64,000 bases of DNA from Leptoclinus maculatus. Taxonomy: Eukaryota; Chordata; Actinopteri; Perciformes; Stichaeidae. Below are positions 10,047 to 23,200 of this stretch, one piece after another. How positions within the stretch are numbered: the first letter of the stretch is position 1; each line of letters begins with the position of its first letter. The notes beneath the pieces were generated by a model that was given only the letters and a program-made list of their open reading frames with translations, was not told where the DNA came from and made no database searches. The stretch lies in NCBI GenBank assembly GCA_032191485.1, contig JAVDOI010000020.1, positions 412,501 to 476,500 of the forward strand. Reading direction: 5' to 3'. The translations under genes were made by a program, and so were the position numbers.

Positions 10047-12797
10047 ATGGGTTCACAGGGTCAGACACTGGCCTGGACCTTGCTTCCAGTGCTTCTGCTG
10101 GGAATGAGCTGCTCATCACATGGGTCCCTTGTGAAAGTCAATAAGGGTGTAAAGGTGAAACGGGGTCAGTCAGCCTACCTCCAGGATGGTGACCTACAGT
10201 TCCATATTCCCCGTCAGAAGGATGCCTGCAAGGTGGAGGTGGTGTTAAATGAGCCCATAACTCAACGAGTGGGAAGAGTCATGCCTCAGGTAAAGGAAAA
10301 ACCCTTTTACAATGTTCCAGGCTATTTACCTTGTGTAGTAAAACCAAATGGAAGGCATGCATTACACTTCCATAGCACTGTTTGACAGCGAACATGTAGG
10401 AAACCAAGGAAGGTATTATTAGTGTTGTGGTAATGATGACAAGCGCTCAGTGATGGATTGAGCAGATTCTATCATGTCCCTACTAAATGTAACTGGTCCT
10501 CAGATCCCAGGGTTGTATACCCCAGAACATTAGGCCAACGCCAAGTGTGAACGCTTTGTTCAGGACCTTTACTGTCTGCCCTTCATCCTACACACACCTG
10601 GCTTGGAGATATATTTCCATGTCTGCAGCAGCCTATTCTTCAGTCAATTAAAGATTAAAGGTATTTTAGGGAAGACAGGGTGGAGGGACCCCTCTATACG
10701 TCTTCCTTTGTTTTCCAGGTTGACAGGCCGCCTCCTCTCTAATGAGCCTATGCTGACAGATACAGTCATCCGTTGACTGTCCAGAATCAGAGACATTTTT
10801 CATGCTTAAAAGTACAAAATCAAAGTTTAGGAATAAACTTTGAACATTCGCCATAAGAAAGCCCACACATTTAATTATTTCACATATGAGTTTAGTTCCA
10901 TATGAGTTGGTGACAATCAAGGACTTTATACGAATGCGTATTGGGGCAATAGGTTAAAGAAATTACAGAAAACCTTTATGTGAATTTATGTGATTCAAAT
11001 CGTAAATTTACAAGAAAAAACTCGCAAATTTACGAGATAACGTAGTAATTCTGGGCAAAAATCACAAGTATTTCCTTGTTGTTAAATCTGATTGCAAAGT
11101 AAAATTTGATTAGATCATCCACTGCAGGCGTAATACAGGCAAGTGGTGGCGTCTGAGGTGTGTTGAGGTTGATTCAACCTTACAAAGTGAAGCAATGTGG
11201 CAGAAAAATAAATACATAAAATAATTCTTGTACTTTTGCGACTTTAATATCAGAGAATATCCAAGTTATATCTGCTGAATTTAAGACTTTAATTAAATCA
11301 AAGTAATTATTATTGTTTTTCTTACAATGGCCCGATCATGCAGTCATGCATAACTATTCCAGCAAAAGTGACATAGTCTTGTTACATTTTAACGATGAAG
11401 CTAGCAAAGCTATGTCCAGGTAGTTCTACACACCGTAGTCCCAACTCACTCATGTATTTGATTATTTACGTTTACAGGTATTTGATTGCCATTATCTGGC
11501 TGATGAGGTAAAGTACGTCCATAACGGATGTCCATTGTTAAAGGAGGACACTGTCAAGCTTCGACTATACAGGTAAAACACCTGGGTACCCTTCAAATGG
11601 GAAACGTGCTCATTGTCTTTCTTTACTGTTCTTGCTGGTGTGGCAGTATGATCATATTGTGATTTGTCTGACCAGGTTCACAGAGACAGAGACACACATG
11701 GAGGTGTTTTCTCTCCATGTGGACATTATGGAACCTGAATGCAGCATCATAAAGCTGGGGCCCAAATCCCTGGAGGTTCCTGAATTCTACGGCTTCTCCG
11801 ATGCCGTGGATGGCAATGTGGTGTCCTTCCATTATGAGCAGAGGTCTAGTCTGGAGTGTAGCATCCATTTAAGTAGCCATGACACCCACCTGCCAGCCCA
11901 CGGCCAACTGGTCACCGGAGAGCCAGAGAAAGCTATGAAAAGAGGGGACGAGCCGGAGAGCTTCATCCACCTACGCCAGCAGCTAGGTAACCTATGAGAC
12001 TGCATGGCTGACAGCCGAGGGTGGAAAAATCCCCATCACTCACTTATCCATAAGTGCATAGCGAAACAATCCACCAATAAAAGAACAGATTTCACCCAGA
12101 AATAACAGCAACACTATTAGCTGGTTATTCACTTTGTAAAGGTTTTAAAAGGTGGTTTTCATGCTTTGAGTCCTGATGTGTTGCACCAGCAGCCTCTGCA
12201 TTATGCTCTAGTTGTAGAACATCTTTAAATGTTTGTAGATAGGTTATACACTCCTGGTAACAATGGGTGCAGCGTATGTGGTGCTTTCATCCCTTCATTC
12301 TCAGTCTGTCCTGGTCAGATTCATTGGGGCGTGGCTGCCTGCCACAGTGTATTTTTGTTATGGTACCAAAGGGGGCACCAGGTTTGATATTAAATCCCAT
12401 ACACAATGATGTCATCTGCAAAAGAATGAAGAATGTCCAGATTAGGCAGAATAATGTTATTTATATGTAATGTAAGTGGTAATGGATCAAGATGAAAAGA
12501 TGGCTTGGTTTCGCACTTTAAGCTACAACAGACTGTATGTGGAACCAGTTGAGTCTGCCTTTACAAAAAGTGATCTCAAATCTTTTGTGTAATTATTCAG
12601 ATAATAAAGCCAGAGCAATGTGTAAATCTGAAGACTGCCTGAAAGGTCCGAAGCTAGTGAAGTTCACCAAAATTCCCTGTGATGACTTCCTTTTGATGGG
12701 GCTGAGGTATCAGCACATAGACCCTCCATCTCCAGACGTTGACTACATCGCAATCAGACTGGATCTCATGGACACCCGTAGTGGCAGCACATATCAG
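10047..12797 (+). other. frem1: frem1 exons 1-4: signal peptide and N-terminal region with RGD
   Basis: Exons: 10047-10289, 11478-11572, 11676-11986, 12601-12797 (residues 1-282). The hydrophobic core is LAWTLLPVLLLGMSCSS, with probable cleavage near residues 24-26. 'KDACKVEVVLNEPITQRVGR' is a strongly conserved FREM/FRAS segment, followed by 'VFDCHYLADEVKYVHNGCP' across the exon 1-2 junction. Exon 3 encodes K-R-G-D-E (RGD at 11941-11949). Mammalian FREM1 (QBRICK) has an RGD at the corresponding place, and it is known as an integrin-binding site. Exon 4 encodes 'DDFLLMGLRYQHIDPPSPDV'. Confidence 0.9.
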
Positions 12798-15700
12798 GTC
12801 CTTTACCTGTTTTAATGCTTTTTTTAAAATGTATTTCTTTAATGCTAACACTTTAGACTAACTTTTTCTGTGTAGTCTGAACAGGCCTGGATTCCAGTGC
12901 ATATAGTCGGTGCCTTGACCAACCAGCCTCCCAAACCGTCCTTCATGTCCATGTTTATCCTTGAAGTGGACCAGTTCATCTTCACTCCACTCTCCACTGC
13001 TACACTAGACACTGAAGACGAAGAAACTCCCAAACAACTTTTGGTTTTCAACATCACCAAACCGCCCGTGGACGGCTTCATCGCCCATCTGTCCGATCAT
13101 ACTCGCCCAATCTCCTCCTTTACATGGCTCGATCTCAATGACATGCTCATTGGGTATCAACCTCCGAACTCCTCAAACACCCAACGCAGGAATTACGAGG
13201 TAGCTTTTCCCTTTCGTATGCTTTGGGCAGTATAACACAATTAGTTTGATCAGCGGTCTCTGAAAGTCGTTGTTGTCTTCCCATACAGATGGAATTTGAG
13301 GTTCATGATTTTTTCTTTGAGAAGAGCCCATCAATGACTGTTCACATGTCAGTAAGGAATGCAGACACGAATGCACCCAGGGTGTCTTGGAACATGGGTA
13401 TGCTAGCATCACATTGCAAATGCTGAACTGTACACTATCTCCTAATAACTAACAGACAGAAAGTCAAACATTTTGCAGCCAAAGAGCCACATATTTATCT
13501 CAGGAGTTGGTGGAGACCAAAATAGAGCTTAAAGAAGAGTGAATATTGGACTTGTGAACAGAAACAAAACTCAAATGAATGCTAATATTTTTGTCTGTTA
13601 ATTGTTAGTCAAATGTGAGTTTTTGAGAGTGATCATAAAAATAATGAATACAGCTTTAAGACAGCATTAGGCAAGCTTTCTATGTCAACATTCAAATAGC
13701 ATGAATCTAAAAGCTGTGAGACCAAAGACAAAATCATTTCCATGTAAATGAGTCTGTACTGTCTGCAGAGTATTCATACAGTATGTTCTCTGAACACAGA
13801 AAGTTGGGAACTCCAGCATTAGAATTTTTAACTCTCTGGTCTTTTTTGCAATATTTCACAATTAGTCTTTGCATGTAGTATACTTAGCTAAGTAGCGTTT
13901 CTAAGGACAATTTGTCTTACAGGCCTCAGTCTGTTGGAGGGTCAGTCTCGGCCAATAATGTGGGAGCAGCTCCAGATTGTGGACAACGACAACCTGAATG
14001 CTGTTCGTATCATCACTGTGGACGGCCTGCAGCATGGACGACTCACTGTCAGAGGTACACACAACAACTGCCAGTGGACACAGACAAAATGACATCGTCT
14101 CTTCAATCTGGTTACCTTCATTCCGTTTCTAGCTCACTGATGCTAAAACCTGTCTGTCTGGGCTACAGATATGTTAACCCATTATAAGCTGGTGCATCAT
14201 CACTTTAACATTTAAAAAGCAAAGATTACAGGATATCCTGAAATAAATATATAATAGTATTTTTTTCATCACGTTTCCTTAAATTCGTCAGTAATATGAT
14301 ATTGATATCATCACATATTCAACTTGTTTTTAATCCAGGGGGAAAGGGCTTCATGTTTAATGTCAATGACATCAAAACGGGCGTGGTTCGCTATCACCAC
14401 GACGACAGCGACTCCACCAAAGACTTCATCATCTTCCGCATCACCGACGGCCACCACCAGACCCGACACAAGTTCCCCATCAAGATCCTGCCGAAGGACG
14501 ACAGCCCTCCGGTCCTCATCACCAACATGCTGCTGGAGGTGTCTGAGGGCCAGATGGCTTTACTGAGAGGCTCCACCCTCCAGGCTTCAGACATGGACTC
14601 CAGCGACGACTACATCCTCTTTAACATCACCCGCCCCCCACAGGCAGGGGAGGTCATGAAAATGCCAACATCAGGCCTCACAGGTCAGACGGATGGATTT
14701 CATGTTCTTATTTGACCCTACATGCAGTTTGTTTTATTTATTAATCAAATCATGTCGTGTTTCTGTTGAACCAGGTTATCCTGTCAGCCACTTTCTGCAG
14801 AGGGACCTGTCTCAGTCCATGGTTTACTATCGACACCTAGGAAACGAGGTGTTTGATGACTCCTTTGAGGTGGTGCTGTCTGATTTCCATGACCCCCCCA
14901 ACCTGTCAGAGCCTCAAGTGGGTAACAGCAACACATCTCTAAATGAATGTCATTTTGTGAGCTAATCAAAGACAAGAAAACGGAACACCATTTCAATTTA
15001 ATCTCAATGATCATTAAGAAATCTACATTGGATTTCACTAACTGGCCCTTGTGAGGTCTACTTTTGTGTAAAATGTATCAAATCTGATCAAATTAATATG
15101 TTATTTATTGTTATCCTTTTTCACTTTGACAGCAGTCAGTCTTCTATTGTGGGAAACACTGATAATATTGGCATTTTACATTCAAATGGTCAGATTTTAA
15201 GATTAAAGAAACAGATACGATAGTAGCTCAGTTCACATAGGTGGCTACATGGCTTTGAAGCTCCACCAAAACCCTTTAACACAGAAGTATGAATCAGCTT
15301 AAAGGTCATGCTAGTGGCTCTGTGAGCTGTACTCAGTGGTGCTCTGAGGTAAATACTAACGTCAGCTTGCTAACATGCTCACAATGTCAATGCTAACATG
15401 CTGATGTTGCACAGTAGATGTTTATCATGTTCACTATCTTAGTTTAGTGAGTCTGCATACTAACATTTGCTAGTTAGCACTAAACACCAAGAACAGCTGA
15501 ATGTCTAGTAAATTCATCCGCTGTTAAGACATTTGACTAAAACCAAAGCTGCCAACCTCAAGCGTACCAAAGTTATGGGGCCCCACATTCCATAATAATC
15601 CATTTAATTGTTGCTGAGATATTCAATCATGAACCAAAGTGGTGGAAAACCGACCCACCAACTGACATGGCTGTCCCTTGAGCTATGTTGCTTGCATGGC

Positions 15701-18700
15701 TAAAAAAAGTAAATGAAAAAAATCTCTGGAAAATAAATCCATAGTGTAGGATTTAAAAAGTACTACTTTGCAATGAAATTTCATTTCTGATCATGATTTC
15801 TGATTCAATAATGCATATGCTTGTGGTGCAGGTGGTGCTAGTGCACATAGAGCCTGTTCCAGACCAACCACCTAAAGAGGTTCCTGGTTCCAGTCGGTGT
15901 CTTGTGATCAAAGAAACAGAAGTGGTCCATATAACACGGCAGCACCTTCACTTTGTAGACCCGGAGTCTCCAGACAGTGAGCTTACATATACGGTTACTA
16001 CTCCGCCTTTGTACGCTGGTCCTCACAGGTTAGTATGTCCTCACCTTCAGAGAACACAGTGGACACCAGGGGGAAGACATTCCGTCTGAATTTTGTGCTG
16101 TTGTCTTCATGAGCAGCAGTCCAGATGCTGGGAGGCTGTTCTTAGTCGACAGCATACCCAAATTCACCAAAGACTCCAATGCACCGGTGCTGAGGCTCTT
16201 CACACAGGTGACTCTTTTCATTTTTTATTCAGGAAAGCATTATAGCTACATGCATCGAGACTAGCTAAATAAAAGATGTACATTTTTTCATTTTATGTTT
16301 TTTTCTAGCATGCCGTGAACTTCATGAAAGTAGCCTACATGCCTCCAGTCTTGGACATCGGCCCTTACCCCCAGTATATCCAATTTGTTCTCTCTGTAAC
16401 CAACCTCCTGGGCAAAACGGTCACTGGGATCTGCTTTAACATCACTGTGGTGCCAGTGGACAACCAGCCGCCACAGGTGAAAATGAACGTTTTATCGTAA
16501 TGCATTTTAATGTATTGTTACCTAATTAATTGCATGTGGATGTGTTTGTCTATACATATATATATATATAAAGTGTGGGTATGTTCTGTTTGAGGTTATT
16601 ACCAACCCTCCGACTGTAGATGAAGGCGGGCAGTGCTGGCTCGGCCCTGAACACTTGCTGCTGTCAGACGTGGACTCCGTAGAAGAAGCCCTGCAGGTGG
16701 TGCTTCAGAGGGAACCGCAGCATGGAGCTCTGCAGCTCGGCGGCCTCGCGCTGAAACCGGGCCAGGCTTTCACTGTGCAGGACCTGAAAAGCCTTAAAGT
16801 TAGGTCAGACATCCTGCTTCAGTTGTTTCATGTGGGCGTAGAATTTAATATTCTCCTCAAAAACTGATCACTAAGAGGCCGTTGGATTGCGTTATATTGT
16901 ACAGTTGAATCTAATAAACTGGTCCGTCAGTATACATCTGGGGACTGTTGTAGGGGTTTAGCTCAAAGCTGCAAGAAGTGATATCTGACCAGTAGAGGGC
17001 AGAACAAACAGAGCCTTGGTATCCATCAAGTTATCAAGGCTAACGTGTTAGCAATCAAACTGCTAGATGTTTTTTCACAGGAGTTGGTGGAGACCAAAAC
17101 AGAGCTAAAAGAAAAGTGAATATTGAACTTATATTTTTCAGATTGACAGAACCAGGACTCCATAAATGCTAATGTTGCTCTGCGTCTGCTAAATAGACAA
17201 CTGCTTGTCAAAACGTATCCATATCAACTTAATACGGCCATGTTCTGTCAAACTTAGCTTGTTGTGGAGTTCTGCTCCTAAGTGGCCCAAAAAAAAAAAG
17301 ATTAGTGCTGCTTAAAACTGAATTCACTAATCAATGAAATAATGTATTAAAACGTTGATTCAAGGTGTGTGCTTTTAGAATAGCTTTTTATATACCCAAA
17401 GAAAAAGAAGACCCAAAGCACAGTAAGACAAGCAGTGTTCACAGAACATATTGATGTAAACTCAGGTCCTAGATTAAGAATATAACCAGCTCTCATAATC
17501 TAATATTCAGTTTATTGCTGTGTGTTCTTAAGAACACTGTGTGAGCCAATAGATAAACATGATTTTTGCAAATCCTGATACATTCCAAGTGTCACCAGCT
17601 GTTATTTGAATTCAAATAGAACGGACAGTGACTCCAATTACCCAAGCTGATTACAACATTTACATTTATTTATTTCTATCCTCACATTACAAACGTTGTG
17701 TTTATTTCATCACTCATCAAATCTTAATTTTGTCTGTCATTTGTCAAATCAGGTACAAACATGACAGCTCAGAAACGGTAGAGGACCACATTGAATTCAC
17801 AGCGACAGATGGCTCCAATTCAGTCAGTTTTTTCCTGCAAGTGAAGGTAATACAAATGGATTTACATTGTTGCTCTTCTAAAAATGGAAACATTGATTGT
17901 TTAACTTGCAGTGACTTGCATGTCATCTCCAGGTGTTGCCCATCAATGACGAGGTCCCAGTGTTGGTGGCTGGTTTGAAACCGGTTCTCAGCTGTGCAGA
18001 GGGGCAGGAAATGGTCATCACAGCTGAGTACATCTACGCTACTGACGCAGACAGCGACAACAGCAGCCTGGCCTTCCTGATCGCCCGGCAGCCCTATCAT
18101 GGCGTGGTTCTCCGGAACTCCGTCGTGGTTGATCGCTTCATCCAGGCAGACATCACTGCGAGGATCGTCACCTACAAACACACAGGTGGGCAGCACGGAG
18201 TGGGCTTCAGGCTAAAGTGTTCACTACTACTCCGTCATTATCGTTTACATTTTGTGAGCTCCCTTCTTATAAATTGTCAACTCTCAGCAGCTACAGTACA
18301 AAAATATCTGTACTTTACATCTGTTTCCACATTCAAGAAGCGATATGAAACCCAAGATTGCTCTATCTTTATTTGCACATTATTTGTCCATCTTTATATA
18401 ATAGAGTGCATTTTCATGATAAGACAAAATATTAAACTGCTGAATTCTTGTTCCTGGTGACCCTTGCCCTATGCTGAATTGGTACTTATTTATATCTAGG
18501 CCTATATAGTTGCTCCATTCTCTTCATTATCATTCTGCCTAACGACTGAGCTCATTCTCAACATTCAGAACGTACATATTTATTTTTACAAAGCACCAGA
18601 TTATGTAACATATACAGTAAATATCCTGGAGCGATAAACAAGTGAATAACAACCCAGTAGGGACTGTCTCTAAACATACTTCTTATGCTCGTGGTTTTAG

Positions 18701-20218
18701 GACTGGAGATTGGACTCACTCCTCGCCATGACACCATCACTTTTGTTATATCTGACGGAGGAACAGAAAACTCTGCTTTATGCTGCGGTGAAGAAAGTCT
18801 CACCAAGTTCAGACTCAGTCTGCCTGTGTATGACCTCCAGATCACAGTGTTTCCAGTCGACAGCCAACCACCTTCTCTAACAACAGGTGGGACATTTTCA
18901 ACTCAAATGGTGTCCAGAGAACCAGCTCAGAGTGACAGTGCTTCATCCACATTTCCTTCACTCTTTTACACCGTAGGCTAAGTCTACACCTCCATTATTC
19001 TAATATTATCATGTCATAGCAGTAGAAACACAGATGTAATTACCAGTGATCATTGCTGTGTATTATTGCCACAAGAGAGGTTTATTAGCACAAAGGTTTT
19101 TAAAAATTGATATCTGTTGATATCCGTGACAAAATAGATTGAAGCAACATATGTGACACATACAGTATAAACCTGTTCAATGTATTTCTTTTGTTTTGTT
19201 CAAAATAAATATTACTTACATTCTAGTTTTGCAGTACGAGGATACAAAAAATCTTAAGGAACAGCTAGCTTTTTCTATCCACAAAAACCTGTATGCACAC
19301 TTAGCATTTAGCTAGCATACTAGCTAGCAGCTACATTTTATCTGATTTTTTTACGAGATTTTTAAAAGGAGTGTGAGAATTGGACTTAAACTTAACAGGT
19401 GGACACAAACATGACTCTAACGAATGAATACTAATGTTGCACTGTGTCTGTAAAAGGCTTAAATAAGCACGTGTTTGCTGAAGCTAACAGGTTAGCTTGT
19501 TAACGTAATAATGCTGGTGGCTTACAATTGTTTGTCTGTATCAACAGTGGATTGAATGACTAGTTTGTGAAAGTTGTCAGGGAGTTTTTTTTAGCCTCTT
19601 TTAGCTTCATGTATAATATTTCTCAGACGCAGGTGAAGACTAAAACAAAGCTAAAAGAAGAGTTTATATCAGACTTTAATTCAGCAGGCGACGCTTTGTT
19701 AACTTGTTAGCCAGCAACATGGAGGACCCCTTAAAAGGATAAGGCTCATATGAAACTTTACTGATGTTTTGTGTCAATTGAGAGATTTAAAAACAAACAC
19801 CACAAAAAAATATATATATTTAAAGTCCAAAGCAAGTAAAGCACATTTCTAGGATCACCAGAATACAACCTGATAAATAGAAAATAAATTAAAGATTAAA
19901 ATAGTTTAATTTGGCCCATGACCAGAATTAATGCTGTGGTTATGTGGTTCATCATTTTGTCAGTTAAAGAGTTTTTTAAAGCATGATGTTTAAGCATGAT
20001 TTGTGCTTTTTTATGTTTGTAGGAGACATCTTTGCGGTGGATGAAGGTGGTTCTGCCCCGATAACTGCATCTCATTTGAAGGCCTTTGACGTGGACACTG
20101 TTCTGGACAAACTGGTGGTCAGTCTCATTTCATCGCCCCAGTTTGGCTACATAGAAAATATCCTGCCCAGTCCTGGCTTTGAGAAAAGCAACACGGGCAT
20201 AAGCATAGGTAAGCATTA

Positions 20219-20285
<67 letters not shown>

Positions 20286-23200
20286 CATCAGAAAGGAGAA
20301 ACAAAAGAATATTTCATGTGTTTTTCTGTCTAACCTCCCTTTCCACAGCTTCCTTTTCATACAAAGACATCATTGACGGGCATGTGAACTACGTACAGTC
20401 CAGACACCAGAGGATGGAGCCCACAGCTGACCAGTTCGTGCTCTGTGTATCAGACGGCAAACACAGCTCTGCCCATGTCCCCTTCTACATTCTCATTAAC
20501 CCGACCAACGACGAGATCCCACAGTTTGTGGCTCGGAACATCACAGTAAGTGTTTGTGGTCCGTCTCACTACTGATCAGATTTTGTTGGTCCAATATTCA
20601 TTGATGTCCTTCTGTGATGAGGTGCGAGAAGGAGAAATGAAGCAGCTGGACTCATCAGTTTTACATGCGGTGGATCTGGATGTCCCCAAGGACAGCCTGC
20701 TCTTCAGTGTGGTCCGAGCCCCGCAGCACGGCAGCATCGTCACTCACGGCAGTGACAAGTCAGCCGACAAGAGACGACAGGCCGGTCCTCAGTCCCCTGT
20801 GGTGGACTTCACAATGACAGATCTTTCAAATGGTACTTCTTACAAGACAGTGCTAAAGCTTGTTTCACTCTTTCAAATTCAGGTCACTGATTATTAATCT
20901 GCTCTGGGTTACAGTTAGTCTCAGTGTAGCTGTGGTCTAAGTCTCTGGTTTCATCTCAGTGCTCATGCTGCATTCATGTACTGTGGGAAAGATGGTATTT
21001 GAGTTTCCCATTGGAAACTACAACTCTCCTCATCTGTCAAATATTAAAGGAAAATTCTGTATTTATTCAAGCTGTGTCTTAGCTGCTCAGTCTAGTTAGT
21101 TTGACAATCATTTATAACGGTCAAACTAACAAAACGTCAGTTATGATACAGTCCTACTTTAAAACCACAACATCTGGGGACACAGCACCTCTGCTAGACT
21201 CAAGAACACTATCAAATGATGTGAAGAGAGATGCAACTCAGTAACAAGCAAGTAGCAAGTCCAAACAGAAGATAACTAACTAGGTTAGACCACCCTGCCA
21301 TTCCATGGCTGTGCACAAAACTACTTCTACCTTTAGACTCGTCCTCACCTTGAGGCAGTGTCTCTGTCTTCTCTGTCATGCTGTATTCAAATGAAGGACT
21401 AACAGCATGTGTATTACACTGTGTATGTGTGTATTTTCCAGCAGTGTTTTAGATGTTTCACTTGCTCCCTGACAGCCAGATAGCAGCTTTACTGTATGTC
21501 ATATCATCATAACAGTTTTGTCACCACATATTGTTTTCTTTTCATGTAAATATAAAATTTACAGAATGCTCAGTCATCAAAATTGGTTCAAAAACATGGA
21601 AATCCAATTCTTATTTTATTTTAATCAGCAGAAAAAGCTCACTTGTGGTAAGTTGTGATGAATTCCAATTTCTACAAGTTCTAGGATTCTGATGTCATCA
21701 ACAAGAAAATACTGACATATGCCTTTAATTTTATTAATCAGTTTTTATCCCATCAACCATTGTCTACGCCCAGCACTTTGAGGGGGGATGAGGGCGGATA
21801 AGAGTTGTTGATAGGACGGTTAGCTAGTCAAGGCTGAATGGAACAAACCAGGTCTGTCCCTTCTGGTGAAAAGGAACATATCGCCTGCTATAATGGCAGG
21901 AAATAAAACTGAGCACTACACCTTTGTAGAATAATTTAAATGAGTTGAAAAAGTCAAATAAATCTAAATGATCATTTGCATTTAGGTATGGATCTGATGT
22001 ACATGCACGATGACTCAGAGACTAAGGAGGACAGTTTCACCATTCAGTTGACCGATGGCAGGCACCAACTCCAAAGACAAGTGATGGTTAAAGTGCTGCC
22101 AGTCAACGACGAAGAGCCTCGCGTCATCAGGTAACATCTTTAATGCAGTTCCTGCTTAAAGTGAGTCCTCACATCATTGTGTGAAAGTAGCTGGACCTTG
22201 TCTCAATCCGCTGTCCCACAGGAACAATGGACTGGAGGTGGAGGTGGGAGAAGCCAGGCTTATTTCCAGCGTTGCACTGTTGGCACAGGATGGTGACACT
22301 CCTTCTTCACAGGTCATTTACATATTTGACAGTGTTCCCACCCAAGGACTACTTCAGTTTAAGGTTGGTGTACTGCCATCAAATGTTAAAGAGAAACACT
22401 AGATGTTGTGATATTATGTCCCCTGTCAGTTTAACTGTGTTAAAGGGCCAGTGTGTAGGATTTAGGGGGTATTAGTGGGGCGACTGTGGTAGAGCAGGGT
22501 CCTCCTTCAATCAGAGGCGTTAGCTCCCATCATTTCCAAGGCTTCTCAAACAAAGATGTGTATCTCCAATACAGAAATGATGGGAGCGATTTGTGGACTG
22601 TCCATCGCGAACACAAGATTCAATCCAAGAGTATGAATCTAAAATGCAGAAAAGAGAGAAGTGATATCTCAGTTGAACCTAAACGATACTACCGGTAACA
22701 TTGGCGTGTGTATATATTGGGACGTCTTCGGGCAGTAGAAGCCACACGGTCATAATTTCTTGCGAAATTGTCTAGTATCTTTACAGGGTGCAAGTCCATT
22801 ATGTTGCACCGCCATGTTTCTACAGTAGCTCAGAACGAAGAAACAAAACACTGGCTCTAGAGAGAGACTTGCACTTTTTTATGTTACTTGAAGGCCAGTT
22901 CTACGATACGCATAGAAAGGGAGGGGTGAGTGCAGGGATATTCAGTTGGTTGCAATCTGCAACCTCACCACTAGATGCCAATAAATCCTACACACTGTAC
23001 CTTTAAGTGAAGGGAATTATTAACAATAGATGAATGCAATGTGAATGTTATATATATACAGATATTGTTCTCTTGAGTTGGTAGAAACCAATGCTTGGCT
23101 ATTTTCATTTATAAATAGTCAGAAAGGTGTTGAACTGAGGAGTTGGATTGGCCAATCATAATGAGGACATTTATATCATGTTTCTGTCATGTATCCTAAA

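Noticed and set aside
12267..12470. Extra frem1 exon between exons 3 and 4
   Set aside because: The phase and homology join exon 3 (11986) directly to exon 4 (12601); the frame has no CSPG or FREM features.
17744..18196. 150-codon minus-strand frame
   Set aside because: It is antisense to frem1 exons 14-15 and has no independent support.
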